From: Lentinus brumalis
Taxonomy: Eukaryota; Basidiomycota; Agaricomycetes; Polyporales; Polyporaceae
Direction of reading: 5' to 3'
Assembly (NCBI GenBank): GCA_001792895.1
Contig: MARA01000003.1
Span: forward strand, 1,116,001-1,180,000
DNA length: 64,000 nucleotides
Positions 11,339 to 23,044 of this stretch are shown here, in pieces. Each line of letters begins with the position of its first letter. Within the stretch, counting starts at the first letter, position 1. Position numbers and translations under genes: made by a program. The notes below the pieces were generated by a model that saw only the letters and a program-made list of their open reading frames with translations, made no database searches and was not told the DNA's origin.

Positions 11339-11686
11339 ATGTCCTCTTTCACGTCTGCCGTGGGCAACTTGGCTCAGAGCTTCACGGCCATAGCAGCGTC
11401 GCTGCTCAACTCGTTCTTCGCCGTCCTGCAGGCTATATTCGCGCTGGTCCAGGACTTGGTCGGTAGCGTCCTCCAACTCGCACAGGCACTTGTCGCCTTC
11501 TTCGCAAACCTGTTCCAGGGCGTTGTTGGATTTGTGGCAGGTTAGTGCTTAGTCGATATCGCTTACCCTGCGAGGTTACTGACTCGCAACATAGCCAACT
11601 TCTTCGGCATTCTGCTCGTGGGCGGAGTGTACTACTGGTACACGCACCGTCAGGGAGCAACCCGATCATCCAAGCGCATTGCTTGA
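11339..11686 (+). CDS. Small hydrophobic protein of unknown function
   Basis: Two exons (11339-11540 and 11595-11686) encode 97 residues, and the join through GCAG/GTTAGT is clean. Residues 10-70 form one long amphipathic to hydrophobic stretch rich in Ala, Leu, Phe and Val with almost no charge. A second hydrophobic piece (FFGILLVGGVYYWY) ends in a basic tail (THRQGATRSSKRIA). This looks like a small membrane protein with its charged tail in the cytosol. I recognise no family. A pyrimidine-rich stretch and a TATAAG-like box near 11,268 precede it, suggesting real expression. Confidence 0.6.
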
Positions 11687-12023
11687 TCACTATGTTCCCT
11701 TCGTCCAGTGAGTGGCTAATTCATCCCGGTCCAATGGCGGGCTCACGGTTTGTGACCTACGTAGTACCAGGACTGTACGACCTATATATCTGATCCCGCT
11801 GCTACTCATCTTGCATGTTGTCTTCTTTCCGTAGTCTACGTCCTGTACTCCGTTGTATTCGCTGTACCAGTAATGCTATCCCCGTCATGACACGATGTGT
11901 GCAGAGGCAGTGTGGCCGTGCATAGCCGCTCGGGCCAAACAGGGTAAAACAGGCGCCGAGATGGCTGGATTCAGAGAACGGGTTGCGTTGACTTGAGGCT
12001 GCGAGTGCGACGACTCCGAGTCC
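11687..12023. other. Intergenic, no gene seen
   Basis: This spacer lies between the small hydrophobic protein and the CBS-PB1 gene. It has only short chance ORFs. Confidence 0.4.
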
Positions 12024-14629
12024 ATGTCGCGCATCCCTTTGCCGTCCCACTCCCCCTCCTACAACCGCAGCGCAGGCGCTCCCCGTGCTCCCTCCCCCAT
12101 TCCCTTTCCAGATCGCGCAGTCTCCCCGCTTCCACCTCGCCACCAGTCAACCGCATCCATGTCGACTCTCTCCGGCTCCGTGGCCGAGACCAGGAAGAAG
12201 CAGAACAAGAGAGATGAGGTACGTGTCACCTGCACAGGCGATTCGTCTTCTTGTCTTCTCGGTGCGTTATACCCCGTGTGCATGTCGTAAAAGGGAGCAC
12301 ACGGGCGCGGAGGGCGGTTTACACGTGTACGAGGTGCCATGTCGCAGACACCCATAACCTCCTCAGAACGCGTCGGTTTCCCTAGGAATGCAGTCTCAGG
12401 ACGTCGCGCACCAGTCCGGGTGTCCATTCGAGCTGACGCTCCGTATACACAGGCTATCCGCAAGAAGATAGAGGGCGAACTCGCCCGCAAACGGACGATC
12501 TCGACTACGAACCAGCACGCACCGGCCGGACGCCGTCGCGGTAACAAGCCTGCCGTACAGAAGGGCACTGTCGCTGCGCTGAAGCCGAGTCCTGCCCTGA
12601 CTGTGCCGGAGAACATCACCGTGTCAGAGGCCAGCCAGCTGTGCGCGGCGAAAAGGACGGACTGCGTGCTTGTCGTGGATGACGATGAGGGCCTGAGTGG
12701 TATCTTCACCGCCAAGGATCTGGCGTACAGGGTGCGTCGATAGTCTGTCTATATGCATCTTTGTCGCTTGCTGAGAAATGAAACAGGTTACTGCTGAAGG
12801 ATTGGATCCCCATGTCACCCAGGTCAGCACAATCATGACCCGCAACCCGATGGTCACTCGCGACACCACGAGTGCTACCGAGGCACTTCAACTGATGGTG
12901 ACGAGGCACTTCCGGCATCTTGTGAGTATACATCCTTGTTTCCAGTGCGCAGGTATTCACGATCACGCGTCGTAGCCCGTCTGCAACGAGGAAGGCAATG
13001 TCGTCGGCCTGCTCGATATCACCAAGGTCTTCCACGAAGCTCTTGACAAGGTCGAACGCAGCTCCTCCGCCTCGGAGAAGCTCTACAGCGCCCTCGCCGG
13101 AGTCCAGTCTGAGCTCGGCAATGGTCTCGGCTCTAACCCTCAGGCGGCGGCCATGCTCTCCTACGTCGAGGCCCTCAGGGAGAAGACGGCTCTGCCCGAC
13201 CTCACGACCGTTATGGACTTGCACACTCAGCCCGCGACCGTGGGGCCGAAGACCACTGTCAAGGAGGTCGCCAAGCTCATGAAGGAACACCGTACGACCG
13301 CGGTCTGCGTCATGGAGCCGGCAATCCCTGGACAGGGCGGTTACCCGAAGATTGCGGGTATCTTCACCAGCAAGGATGTCGTTTTGCGTGTCATTGCGGC
13401 GGGTTTGGATGCGAACAGGTGTAGTGTGGTTCGGGTCATGACCCCCCACCCTGATACTGCCACTCCTACCATGACGATCCACGACGCGCTCAAAAAGATG
13501 CACAGTGAGTAGTGATTGGACTTCTGTTTTGTCTTAACTCCTGTACTCACTCGCGCTGCAGCCGGTCACTATCTCAACCTGCCCGTCGTCGAGGCTGATG
13601 GTCGTCTGGTTGCAATCGTGGACGTATTGAAGCTGACGTATGCTACGTTGGAGCAGGTGCGTGACCTTCGCGAAACATCGAGGAGCCTACTGACACCTAT
13701 CCCAGATGAACCATATGACCGCCGAAGCGGGTGGCGAACCCGATGGGGAAGGCGGTCCCATGTGGGGACGCTTTTTCGAGTCGCTTGGTGGCGGCGATGA
13801 TACTGAGTCCATGCTGTCCGGTTCCCACTACCAGGCTGAGAGCGTCTCTCATTCGCGCGGTTACTCGAGGAGCATGTCCCACCTCGTGCAGTCTCCGCAC
13901 TCTGAGGTTCACCCGAATGACTCGGCATCGGTTATTGATGACGACCAGGTGTCCGCCCTTGCTGACTTCCCGAGGCATGGTGGGACTGATGTCCCATCGA
14001 TCATTGGGCTGTCGGGGACCGTCCCGCCGGTTGACGATGGCACTTACGTCTTCAAATTCCGTACTCCCAGTGGTCGCACTCATCGGTTCCAGGCGCGTCA
14101 CGACAATGTGGAGACCCTGCGGGAGATTGTCAGCGGCAAACTGGCGACGGACCCCTTCTTCACGGGCTACAAGACCACGGACCCGTCTGAGCCTCCTCCG
14201 GATCCCACCGACTTCTCGCTCTCGTACACGGATTCGGATGGCGACATAGTCCTTATCACGTCCGACTCGGATGTCACCGACGCCGTGAAGAACGCTCGCG
14301 AGAGCCACGTCGACCGCGTCGTCCTCTTCATCCAGGGTGGCAGAGGTTGGTCCGACGTGATGGAGAAGAAGAGTGCCCAGCAGGCCGAGGCCGTGGCAGC
14401 AGCGGCCGCACAGGAGATTAATGAAGTCGAGAAGACCGAAGCTGTCGCGACGCCGCCCTACGCACCGCCCGTCCCCAGCCCTTACGCACCTCCGCCCTAC
14501 GTGCAGCCTCCGCCGGCCCAGCCGGAGTTGGTCATGGGTATCCCGAAGGACCTGCTCCTCCCTGCAAGTATCGGTGCGCTCGCTGCGGTGATCCTCGGCG
14601 TCTTCACCATCTCCCGCTTAACAAGATGA
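12024..14629 (+). CDS. CBS-domain plus PB1-domain membrane protein (Mug70-like)
   Basis: Six exons: 12024-12218, 12453-12731, 12787-12921, 12976-13504, 13562-13656 and 13706-14629, 718 residues. The order is: Pro/Ser-rich start, basic helix (AIRKKIEGELARKR), four CBS repeats as two Bateman pairs (AAKRTDCVLVVDDD, FTAKDLAYRV, FTSKDVVLRV, LNLPVVEADG), a Ser-rich linker, a PB1 fold near 490-585 (YVFKFRTPSGRTHRF, then an SYTDSDGDIVLITSD acidic loop), a Pro/Tyr linker, and a C-terminal membrane anchor (ASIGALAAVILGVFTISRL). CBS pairs usually bind adenine nucleotides and PB1 pairs with other PB1 or acidic partners. The cellular role is undefined. An alternative start is the in-frame ATG at 12159. 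Confidence 0.88.
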
Positions 14630-15070
14630 TCTCGAGGGGTAATGATGGGGCTGTAGACTCTGAGTAGCATGGTGGAACGAGGCGTGGACTGGATGGAGAT
14701 TCCCCAATACCTTTTTTGGTTTGAGTACCCTGTCACCCTGCTATATGAGAATCATAGTGCTCTGCAACGGTTCGCTCACTATCTCATGACTATTGACGAC
14801 TGTTCACGCGTACGACCAGAATGAATTGTTAGACTTCGTGGCTGCAGGGCGTTCACTATCTTGCGACCATTTATGATTGCGCCACCCACGTGGCATATAT
14901 ACTTAACGCGTCCCGGCAGAGTGGCAAAGCACGATCGGGTACGCGCCGTCACTTGGTGGCCGCCACAACGTCCTCTCGCTCGTTCTCACCGCCGTCTCTG
15001 TCGTCTCCGACGCGCGCCGGCACCTGCGAACAGCAAGAGTACATGTCCGTCGAGGGCTTCGGGTGCCCCG
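14630..15070. other. Intergenic, no gene seen
   Basis: About 440 bases between the CBS-PB1 gene and SGF11. A TATATA-like box near 14,896 could serve SGF11. I see no ORF or RNA gene with family features. Confidence 0.4.
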
Positions 15071-16671
15071 ATGCCGAAACGAGAGCGCGATGAGGCTGTT
15101 GCCGAGCTCGTGAGTGCCCTTGTCCTTTCCCCGCCCCCATGCAGTCCGCGCACACCGGAGTTGCGCTGACGGTTCACGCCTGCATGCAGAGTTCGACCAT
15201 CTTTACAGCTATGCTGGAGGAGATCTTGATGGACGTTGTGCAGCAGTCGCACAAGGAGATCGCCCGCTCCAGGGCGGTGTGCGATGTGTGCCATACGCGG
15301 TGCGTGCTCAGAGTTATCTCTCGATTTATGCGTGCTCACACACGAGCATAGCTGTGGAGCAGGTTCGTTTGCGTCGCGAATACGCTGCTGCGCGACTGAA
15401 TATTTGCCGGGTCAGTGCACGTCCCTGGGTCGTCGAACAATGCAAGCGGGTCGAGGATACAGACTCCCACCGGTGAGGCCAGGCTTGTAGACGGCAACAG
15501 TCCCTCGGCTACAGGGGCCAACACGCCCGTGAGTGGGAAGGATGGGACGGTGTATTTCGAGTGTCTTGAGTGCAAGCGCCAGGTGAGCAAGATCCAACCA
15601 CCCTCAAGGGAAAGGGGAGACGATGTGCGAGCTCTGCATAGGTCGCCTCAAATCGCTTCGCCACCCATCTGAGTGGATGCATGGGGCTGAACAATAGAAG
15701 AGGTGCCGCGCGCAATGCGTCTGCGAAAGCGAAGTACGTTCTTTCTTTCGAAGGTTCAAGTTAGGGTTCTGTGGTCTCATGGTCCGGGTCAGGCTCGGGG
15801 CTGAGCTTGGGAAGTCCGGGTCCCCGCGCCTCGCGTCGGAAGCTACTGAGTATCTTGATGACCCGAAACCTACACTGAAAGGAAAGGGCAAGTCCAAGGC
15901 GAAGAAGGGTACGTTACTCTGTCTCAATGAGTGTGTATAAGTCGTATCCTGAACTTATAATGTGTTCCTAGACGATTCTACGCTCAATGCCAATGGGAAG
16001 AGGGTGCGTGTATCCTGACTATTTCTTCTGTCAGACCTTGATTCCCGATTCATGGATAGAACGGATCGCCGTCAGTGTCTCCGACCAAGAAGCCGACCAA
16101 GAAGGCAAAGACTACGGGTAGGTATTCTCAATACTTCTCAATGTCCGTACTGATGTTGTTGCGATGCAGATTCACCCGTCTTGAATCATGTCAGTTCCAT
16201 CCGTACCTTGGGCCTTGCTGTCCACTCACGTCCTGCCCGCACAGCTCCTACCCCCAGGCCCAAACGCCTCCCGCGTACCGTCGAAGCTGCGAGCATCCTC
16301 CACAGTCTCCTCCCTACATCGGGAACAGCGCTCCTCGTCTCCCGACTCGCCCACACGATTATCCTCCCCCGCCCGCTCCATCTCTACACAGGCCTCGACG
16401 GTCATCCGAAGTCCGGCCATCAGCAGCGCGACCCTCAAGTCGAAGCAGGCAAACGGCAGGGGCCGCGGTGCGCCCGCACCACCGCGGATACCGAGCCCTC
16501 CGCGTCCGGCGCCGCCCGTACCCGTCATCAAGAGGGCTGAAACAGACTACCTCATCGGTGAGCGTCCCTCGCGATCCACGTATCCACCCGCGCTTAGGCT
16601 GAGACGATTCATTGGTAGATGTGGAGGGAGGCGACGAGACCGGTTCATCTACCGACACCGATAGCGACTGA
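15071..16671 (+). CDS. SGF11: SAGA deubiquitinase-module subunit Sgf11
   Basis: Eleven exons give about 336 residues. The N-terminal helix (SSTIFTAMLEEILMDVVQQ) fits the part of Sgf11 that docks on Sus1, and the zinc finger is FECLECKRQVASNRFATHLSGC, with CxxC, HxxxC spacing as in zf-Sgf11. Basic and Ser/Pro-rich sequence follows, then an acidic end (DETGSSTDTDSD). Sgf11 bridges Sus1 and Ubp8 in the module that removes ubiquitin from histone H2B. The protein is much longer than yeast Sgf11 (99 residues), which I believe is common in basidiomycetes. Exon 3 (15352-15362) is only 11 bases and exon 9 is 20 bases. The region linking RCGA to HVPGSSNN is the least certain join. Confidence 0.85.
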
Positions 16672-17094
16672 CATGGACGTGTCACTGCTGGGCCTCGAGA
16701 CTCGAGACTCGGGCTCGGCGCGTTACGGTACTTGCTTTGCTTTGGACCTCGATATATACTGCATCGATCTCTAGTTTTGCTGCTGCTGCTGCTGCTGCTG
16801 CTGCTCAGGTAGGATACCACACATCTCGGCTTGTTATGTATAGTACAAATATATCGCATTTCTTGGACGTCGCCGGCGCAGACCGTATCGGCCTACCCGT
16901 CTGGGTCACTGTGAGGCGCCCCTGTGCGCTGTGCATAAGAGCCCAGAGGACCAGACGTGTAGATCGTAGAAAAGCACTTGATATGTAAGGTATCTGGAAT
17001 CCATTATACACCTTGAAAGATCAAAGGATAGTCTATCGTCTATATACAATCCAAGAGGAACTGAGAAGATGAGTGGAAACCACGGCGACGTTGC
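16672..17094. other. Intergenic spacer between convergent genes
   Basis: SGF11 and the MFS transporter converge here, so both 3' UTRs fall in this stretch. It contains the CTG/TGC microsatellite listed separately and no gene. Confidence 0.4.
16778..16806 (+). repeat. TGC/CTG trinucleotide microsatellite, about nine units
   Basis: An uninterrupted run of TGC repeats lies about 110 bases after the SGF11 stop codon, probably in its 3' UTR. Copy number in such runs varies between strains. Confidence 0.9.
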
Positions 17095-19529
17095 TCAGAG
17101 CTGTTCAGGGGGTTGCGAGGGGAACAATATCCAGAGACCGAACATGGCGACACATTGGGAGACGGTGACGATGGGAAGCGTCCGAGGGCCGACTGCTGTC
17201 GAGAGCGTGCCAGTGATGAACGGGAATAGGGCTGTTCGGAAAAGTCAGTCAGGTGGGACCCAGCAAGACCGGATAGTGGGGTACATACCTGCGCCAAGGC
17301 TGCCGAATGCGGCGCTGGTGCAGATATGACATGTGAGCATACTTAGTGCATGGAAGTAAGAGGGAGAGACTTACACGATAGCAAGGGACACGAGATGGAC
17401 CTCCGCGGGGAGCATGTCCCTCGCGATGCCGATGTTGGCGGGGTATATGGGGCCGTAGACCAAGCCAACCACCGCGGCCGAGACGGCGTTCTCGATGCAG
17501 GAGGGTATGAACCAAATGAGGAGGTGCATGCAGAACGCGATGGCTGGCAGCAACTTGTCAGCGACAGATAGCAGACTGGACATTGCAGGTGGGGTACTCA
17601 CAGCTAGATTGAGGGCGAAAGGCAAGCATGTGCGAGATATAGTAAGTGTTCTGTGACGCTCTGAGGTACGGATTGCGCCACGCACATGCAGCCTTGGATG
17701 ATCCACTTGCGTTGGCGGAATGTCACGCTGTGGCACAACAGTGAGCACTGTGTTAAGCTAGGAAGGAAAACACGGCACCTACATGCTCCCTAGATAGCCC
17801 CAGAGCAAGCGGGAGATTGCCATGCCGCCCCAGAAGCCGCTGGTCACATAGCCAACTGTGTCCGGATTTGCGCCCTGCGAAAAAGGTCAGATGCGTTCGT
17901 CGAGACGGGGGGCGCGGATTAGAGGGAGGCTCACCCGGACACTGAGGAGGTAGACGACGATCTGGGACGGACGGACGGTTAGTTCAACAGCGACACGATG
18001 CTGAGAGGACAGTGATGACGCACGAAGCCTTGTGTCGAACTCTCGCTAGGTAGCATCGTGAATGATCTGTGCATCTGGGTGAGTGCATTCGAGGCGTACC
18101 TCCCGGTGTAGATCATAGAGAATATAGCGGACGCCCAAAGCTTCGGTTTCCTCACCGCCGCCGAGTACGCTGCAGTACACACAATATATCAGCCCCAGAT
18201 ATCTACCATGCAAAGCCAAAACTCACTCCGGGGGCCCAGCGGCGTTGTCTTCTGGAAGATGGGCGCGATGCTCTGCGTCGGGGACGGCTGCGCGGTCTCC
18301 TTGGTGGCCACAGTCGCAGCATCGGGCGTCGGCGGGGCCGACCGCAGGAGTGCCCACGCGAAATCGGCGTCGCGCTGGAGCTCGGTGCGCGTCGGCCAGA
18401 ATGCGAACACGAGCAGGGAGGTGTTGATGGCGGAGAGCACGAGGGAGCCGAAGTAGAAGTTGGCCCAGCGGATGCCCGTGGCGATGATGCTCTGGCAGAC
18501 GAGCGGCGCGCCGAACGCGCCGATGGCTGGGATACGATGGTGACGGGTGAGTTCGCGGTACGAGGATGAGAGTGGTGCTTGCTTACCCCAGGAGCCGTAC
18601 ATGTACCCCAGGCCTCTTTTCGATATCATGGATACGTAGACGTTCCTGAGGGAGACGTCAAAGGCTGGCTCGAGTCTACAGTGAGCCAGAGTTGTCTTAC
18701 AACGTTGCTGTCGAACGGCTGCGTAAGACATGGGTCAGATTTGAGTATGGTCGGACGGCTCACCCAAGATGAACGACCGCGAGAATGCTGAGATCGCATA
18801 CGCGACGAGCATGCTCGCGAAGCCGCTTTTGCTGCCCATAATCATGAAGAACGTCGAGTGGACGACGCTCATGAGTGCCAGGGTGAGAAATCGGCATCTG
18901 TGTATGGAGAACCCAAGAACAGAAGCGTCGTCGTTCTCGACGCATTGCTTGAGCGGTTCCCCGCGGCGAGATGAGGGTAGCGGGAGAATGGTCGGAATTT
19001 TGTTGGCGAAGAAACGTGCTCTGCCCAATAAGCTTGTCACGAATTCAACGCAGAGTGTGCCCAGAGCATATCTAGGCATCTCGGTGTCAGCAGATCCAAA
19101 GGTCAAGCAGGGGAGAGCGCGCTCACCCGGTTGCGCTCGCGACGAATAGCAGCGACGAGGTCATGAAGCTCAAGTTAAAATCTCGCTTGAAATCTGCAAG
19201 TGGCATCAGCCTAGTTGGCCGGGTCATGTTGAGGGGCAATCACATACACGGTAGCAGAGTACCAGTTACTGTTCCTCGAGTCAGTCTCGAGACAGCTGCA
19301 TAAAAGAAGCAAGTACTTCACCTCCATCTCCCCAGCCCAGAGTCAGTAAGGCAAAGAAAGCTGCAGCTAGCCGTACTTTCGTACGTTCGTGCAATGGAGG
19401 AACTGCAGGCGTCGGGGCGGCCGTATGTGTGGCACTGAGGATGTCGAGCTTCTCGCCGCGCGAGGGGGTATGCGAGGCTCTCTCTGCCCCGGGATCTTGA
19501 GCAGCGGTTTGGACGGCAGAAGCAGGCAT
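17095..19529 (-). CDS. Major facilitator superfamily transporter, Bsc6-like
   Basis: At least a dozen exons run from the ATG at 19529 to the stop at 17095. Clear blocks in order are GWGDGVTGTLLPYF (TM1), FMTSSLLFVASATGYALGTL, IGAFGAPLVCQSI, the domain-2 pieces IYTGSESSTQGF, IVVYLLSVRGANPDTVGYV, WGGMAISRLLWGYLGS, VTFRQRKWIIQGC, LLIWFIPSCIENAVS, GLVYGPIYPANIGIARDM and ALFPFITGTLSTAVG. This pattern (GxGDGxTGxLLP, GLxYGPIYP) belongs to the Bsc6/fungal sugar-type MFS group; the substrate is unknown. Two places are unsettled: the loop after TM2 (18,900-19,020) seems too long and may hide an intron, and the join near 17,545-17,700 has competing acceptors. Start and end are firm. Confidence 0.8.
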
Positions 19530-20424
19530 CTTTGGGGGCACGCAAGATAGACGACTTGAACATATTCAGCATTTATGTGGCCGGGGAAGCAGCAGAGGGG
19601 CCGCCCACTCTGCATTTCCCCGGGCTTGCCAGGTTGTGCACAGAACTACTACGTACAGATCGCGCTCTACGACGTATTACCGTCAAGCTAGACGGGTCAC
19701 GACGGGATACCGGCGAAATCGCGTTCACGGGGAGAGTGAGCGACTTGTTACATCATGGGTGCACAGAGGGCACAAGGTGTGGGGGTTGACGTGTTTTGAG
19801 CAGCGGGGCGATAGGCGATGACCTATGCAAGTCCAATGCCTGAAGACAAACCTGAAAACTTGCAGAGACGGGGATCAGTTGACTGAGAGTGACGTATAAT
19901 TCACGGACATAAAGAGGCTCATCATGCAAGACAGCGCTCCGGGCGGTGGGGGTGGGTGCACGCGACCTGGCAGGAGGCTGCAGAAATTTTGCGAGAAGAC
20001 AAGACCGAGTCTGCTGGCCAGCCTGGGCTCGAGACCGCGTCTGGCGAGTGTCTTAAGTTCGAACTAGCATGCACGGGTGGTTGACGACGTTGGCTGCGCA
20101 GACGCGACGTTCCGGAGACTGCGATTGTATGCGACTCATGCATTCGTGATGTGGTATTGTGCGTATCCATAGGTATCCATGGGCAGAGGCATACCCTGGG
20201 CGGAGTCGGAGACGGGGAGAGCCTGAGAGCGCGGTTAGCCACCGCGGCAAACACGGGGGCTGGGCGGGGCTGTCACTACGGGGACAAGCGCCCGGGAGCG
20301 GGGATTGGCCGGCGTTTGGTGGCCGTCCGGCGTGTTCGCTCGCTCGCAGTGCGCTCGCCAACGTTGGACTCCCTCGTTCGTTCTCCTCGCAGGTCGATCC
20401 ACCACCCCAGTCAGTCTTTACACC
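19530..20424. promoter_or_regulatory. Long intergenic region between divergent genes
   Basis: Nearly 900 bases separate the MFS transporter (-) and the UPF0658 protein (+). A pyrimidine-rich strand appears from about 20,385 and leads into the plus-strand start, as in basidiomycete core promoters. No gene or RNA is seen. Confidence 0.35.
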
Positions 20425-22083
20425 ATGTCCCCCCGCCCACAGGACTCCTCCTTCCCCCAATACCCCGCCCCCGTCCTCCCCCATCCCACACGCGACGACG
20501 AGGCCAAGGCCCCATATGACGACCTCATTGACCAGTACGCCTCTCCCTACGGCAACCAAGCCCACAGAACATACGCGGTAGACCCCGCCTCCCTCGCCGG
20601 CCACGCCCGCCAGCCCTCATATCCCTTGTCCAAGCACTCCTACACCACCTCTAAGGACTTCAAGAGTCTCGACAGCCATGGTCAGGATACTCCGGACTGG
20701 GAATATCCACCACCGCTATCCAAGGAGGACAAGAAGGACGAGAAGGAGACCTCGTGGTCAAAGGTGCGTCTCTCTCTCTCGTACCCGCCGCGCACGACCT
20801 CAACCTTCCCCGCCAGTACATCCCCGACTCGTGGGCATGTCGACTCTACCTCCTCACAGTCCTTGTCGAGACCGCGATAGATCTTGCCATCGAGGGGGAC
20901 ATCATCCTGCGCTTCCACGAAGCTGGCTCGTCGGACAGTGAGGACATGGCCACCCGCCGAATGCCTGTCTATCTCAGTATATTCGCCCTGGCTCAGTGAG
21001 TCCCTCCTTCCTTACCCCGTCCGCACGCTCTCATTCTCTCCGTGCTTCAGCGTGTTCCAGTTCGTCATGGCTCTGGATGCAGTATGGGGACGGAACGTAC
21101 TGCAGTTCATCTCTCTCGCGTACGTCCCCTTCTCTGTCCCACCACCTGTCCAGCCGCTCACACCTAGACAGTATATTCAACGCCCTCTTCCTCCTCTACG
21201 CCATCATCCAGATTTCCGAAGTCAATGCCGTCGCCCTCGCTCCTTCGGACGGCATCACCCACGTCTCCATCAACACCCTCGCCGTCGTCCTTCCTATTGT
21301 CATCGCCGTCGCCGAGGTCGCCTACATTGCGCTCGGTTGGAAGATCTACACCGAGTTCGGCTGGAAGGTCTACAAGTTCCTTGGTGCCGACCGGCGTATC
21401 AAGACCCTGTTCGCCCACCACCAGATCTTCCTCTGCCTCGTCAAGTTCGACCTCTTCTTCTGGGTCGGCTTCTCCGTGCAGTTCATCTTCCTCGTCCTCG
21501 ACCACAAAGATGCCGAGTTCTACCTCACTTGCGCTGCTTTCCCATTGTCAATGATCATCCTCGTCGAGGGCCACCTGGCAGCACGGCACGAGAGCAAGTA
21601 CATGATGCTGGCGTTCATGGGTGGCTGTGGCGGCGCAATGGTTTACTTCGTCTACAAGGTACGTGATTATCCGACGCGCGCGTCGTGATGTCGGGCTGAT
21701 GTCTCCGCAGCTTGTCAAGGTGCTGCGGTTCCATCGTACGGCCACTTTCGCCGAAGTCTGGCAAACCCTCACCACGTTCTGTACGTCAAGTACCTCGCTA
21801 CGGCTGCTGGATTGCTGACACGGAATCCTTACAGCGGTCATCGCGATCATCCTTCTCGTCATCACCTTCATTTTCGCCCTCCTGGTGATGAACAACTTCG
21901 GGCGTGGCCTGAAGGAGCAGAGTGAGTACCCCGGATGTTACAAGCCGAGGACTTTTGATGTTGAACCTGTATTGCACCACAGTCGCGAAGAACCAGCACA
22001 AGACCGGTCTGGTACGCGGGAAGTCACAATACGTGCATCGAGGTCCAATGAGTACCCATCCAAACCGGATGAGTATCGATTGA
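20425..22083 (+). CDS. UPF0658 Golgi apparatus membrane protein
   Basis: Seven exons: 20425-20763, 20817-20995, 21051-21119, 21172-21658, 21711-21780, 21835-21921 and 21983-22083, 443 residues. The first 113 residues are soluble and rich in Pro, Ser and Tyr. About seven to eight membrane helices follow, with hallmark blocks YIPDSWACRLYLLTV, MPVYLSIFALAHVFQ, IFNALFLLYAIIQI, LGWKIYTEFGWKVYKFLGADRRIK, FDLFFWVGFSVQFI and EGHLAARHESKYMM. These are the conserved core of the UPF0658 family, whose S. pombe members localise to the Golgi. The biochemical role is unknown. All joins keep phase and use standard donors. Confidence 0.85.
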
Positions 22084-23044
22084 GTGAAGATGTACTAGTG
22101 CGGTGTCTCAGAGCACCGAGCGGACAGTGACTTGTACGATGATGACCCCATCCCAGTTGTATCATTTCCTCACCCTGCAGTACCCACAAGGCCGGTAACT
22201 GCGCGTTCCCCAGGGCCACACGGACCTTCGTCTTTTGCTTTATACTTAACACTTGCAATAGTACCCCCTCTCTCGCCCGCCCTCTGTCGTCGCATCTCTC
22301 CTCCCTCTTGACCCTCGTCGCGCTCTCTGGACCCCTCTTTCTCTCCTTTTCTCCGCCCTCGACATCGTCCCCTCCCCGCGGTACCGAGGTTCTCTTCCCT
22401 TATTCCCGTGTCCGACGCCTTCCTCGTACCATATCCTCGCCCGACTTTTTGTTGCTGGTTCTTCATCTAACCGGGCGGCCTTCCTCGTCTTCCCCGTCAG
22501 CCTCAGCATTTCCGCACTTGCGCCTGCGTTTCGGGTACATCCTTCGAGTTCGAGTTCGTCCTTCGCATGTCCGGATGCATGTTCGCTCGCACGCTATCAC
22601 TATCACTCCTACATAGACATCGTCTCGTACTAGTTTTTCGCTTCTTTATAGCTCGAGCCCCCGAGGCCGCCGCGTCTCCCAGGAGGGCGCGCGCGGTTCT
22701 CTTTCGCTCGAGTCGACGGGAGGGGCCCTGCAGATATCGCAATTGTATTGCTAGCACAATGCAAACGTTCACGTTTGGTCACGTCCCGAGCAGGACTTAC
22801 CCTACATATGCGAGCGACCCGGTGGAGATTGAACGGCCCCGAGCGGCGAGCTAAGGTCACCAAGCTGACACGCCAAGAACGGCTGCATTAACCCTGAGTT
22901 CCTGACTGCGAGCTGATCCGGATAACCGAACAGCGCAGTCATCAATATGTTCATATGTGTGCATCGCTCGGAGCGGGATGAGGCATTGGCGTGGTGGCAA
23001 ACATTTGGCATCCGGAACACTGGGAGCGAAGGACGGGCCGGGGC
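22084..23044. other. Gene-free stretch with a strong pyrimidine tract
   Basis: No supported gene lies here. From about 22,255 to 22,500 the plus strand is strongly C/T-rich, and a TATA-like box (ctttatactt) sits just before it near 22,237. That looks like a plus-strand core promoter, yet only a weak 95-codon ATG ORF (22567-22854) follows, and the next gene points the other way. Confidence 0.4.
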
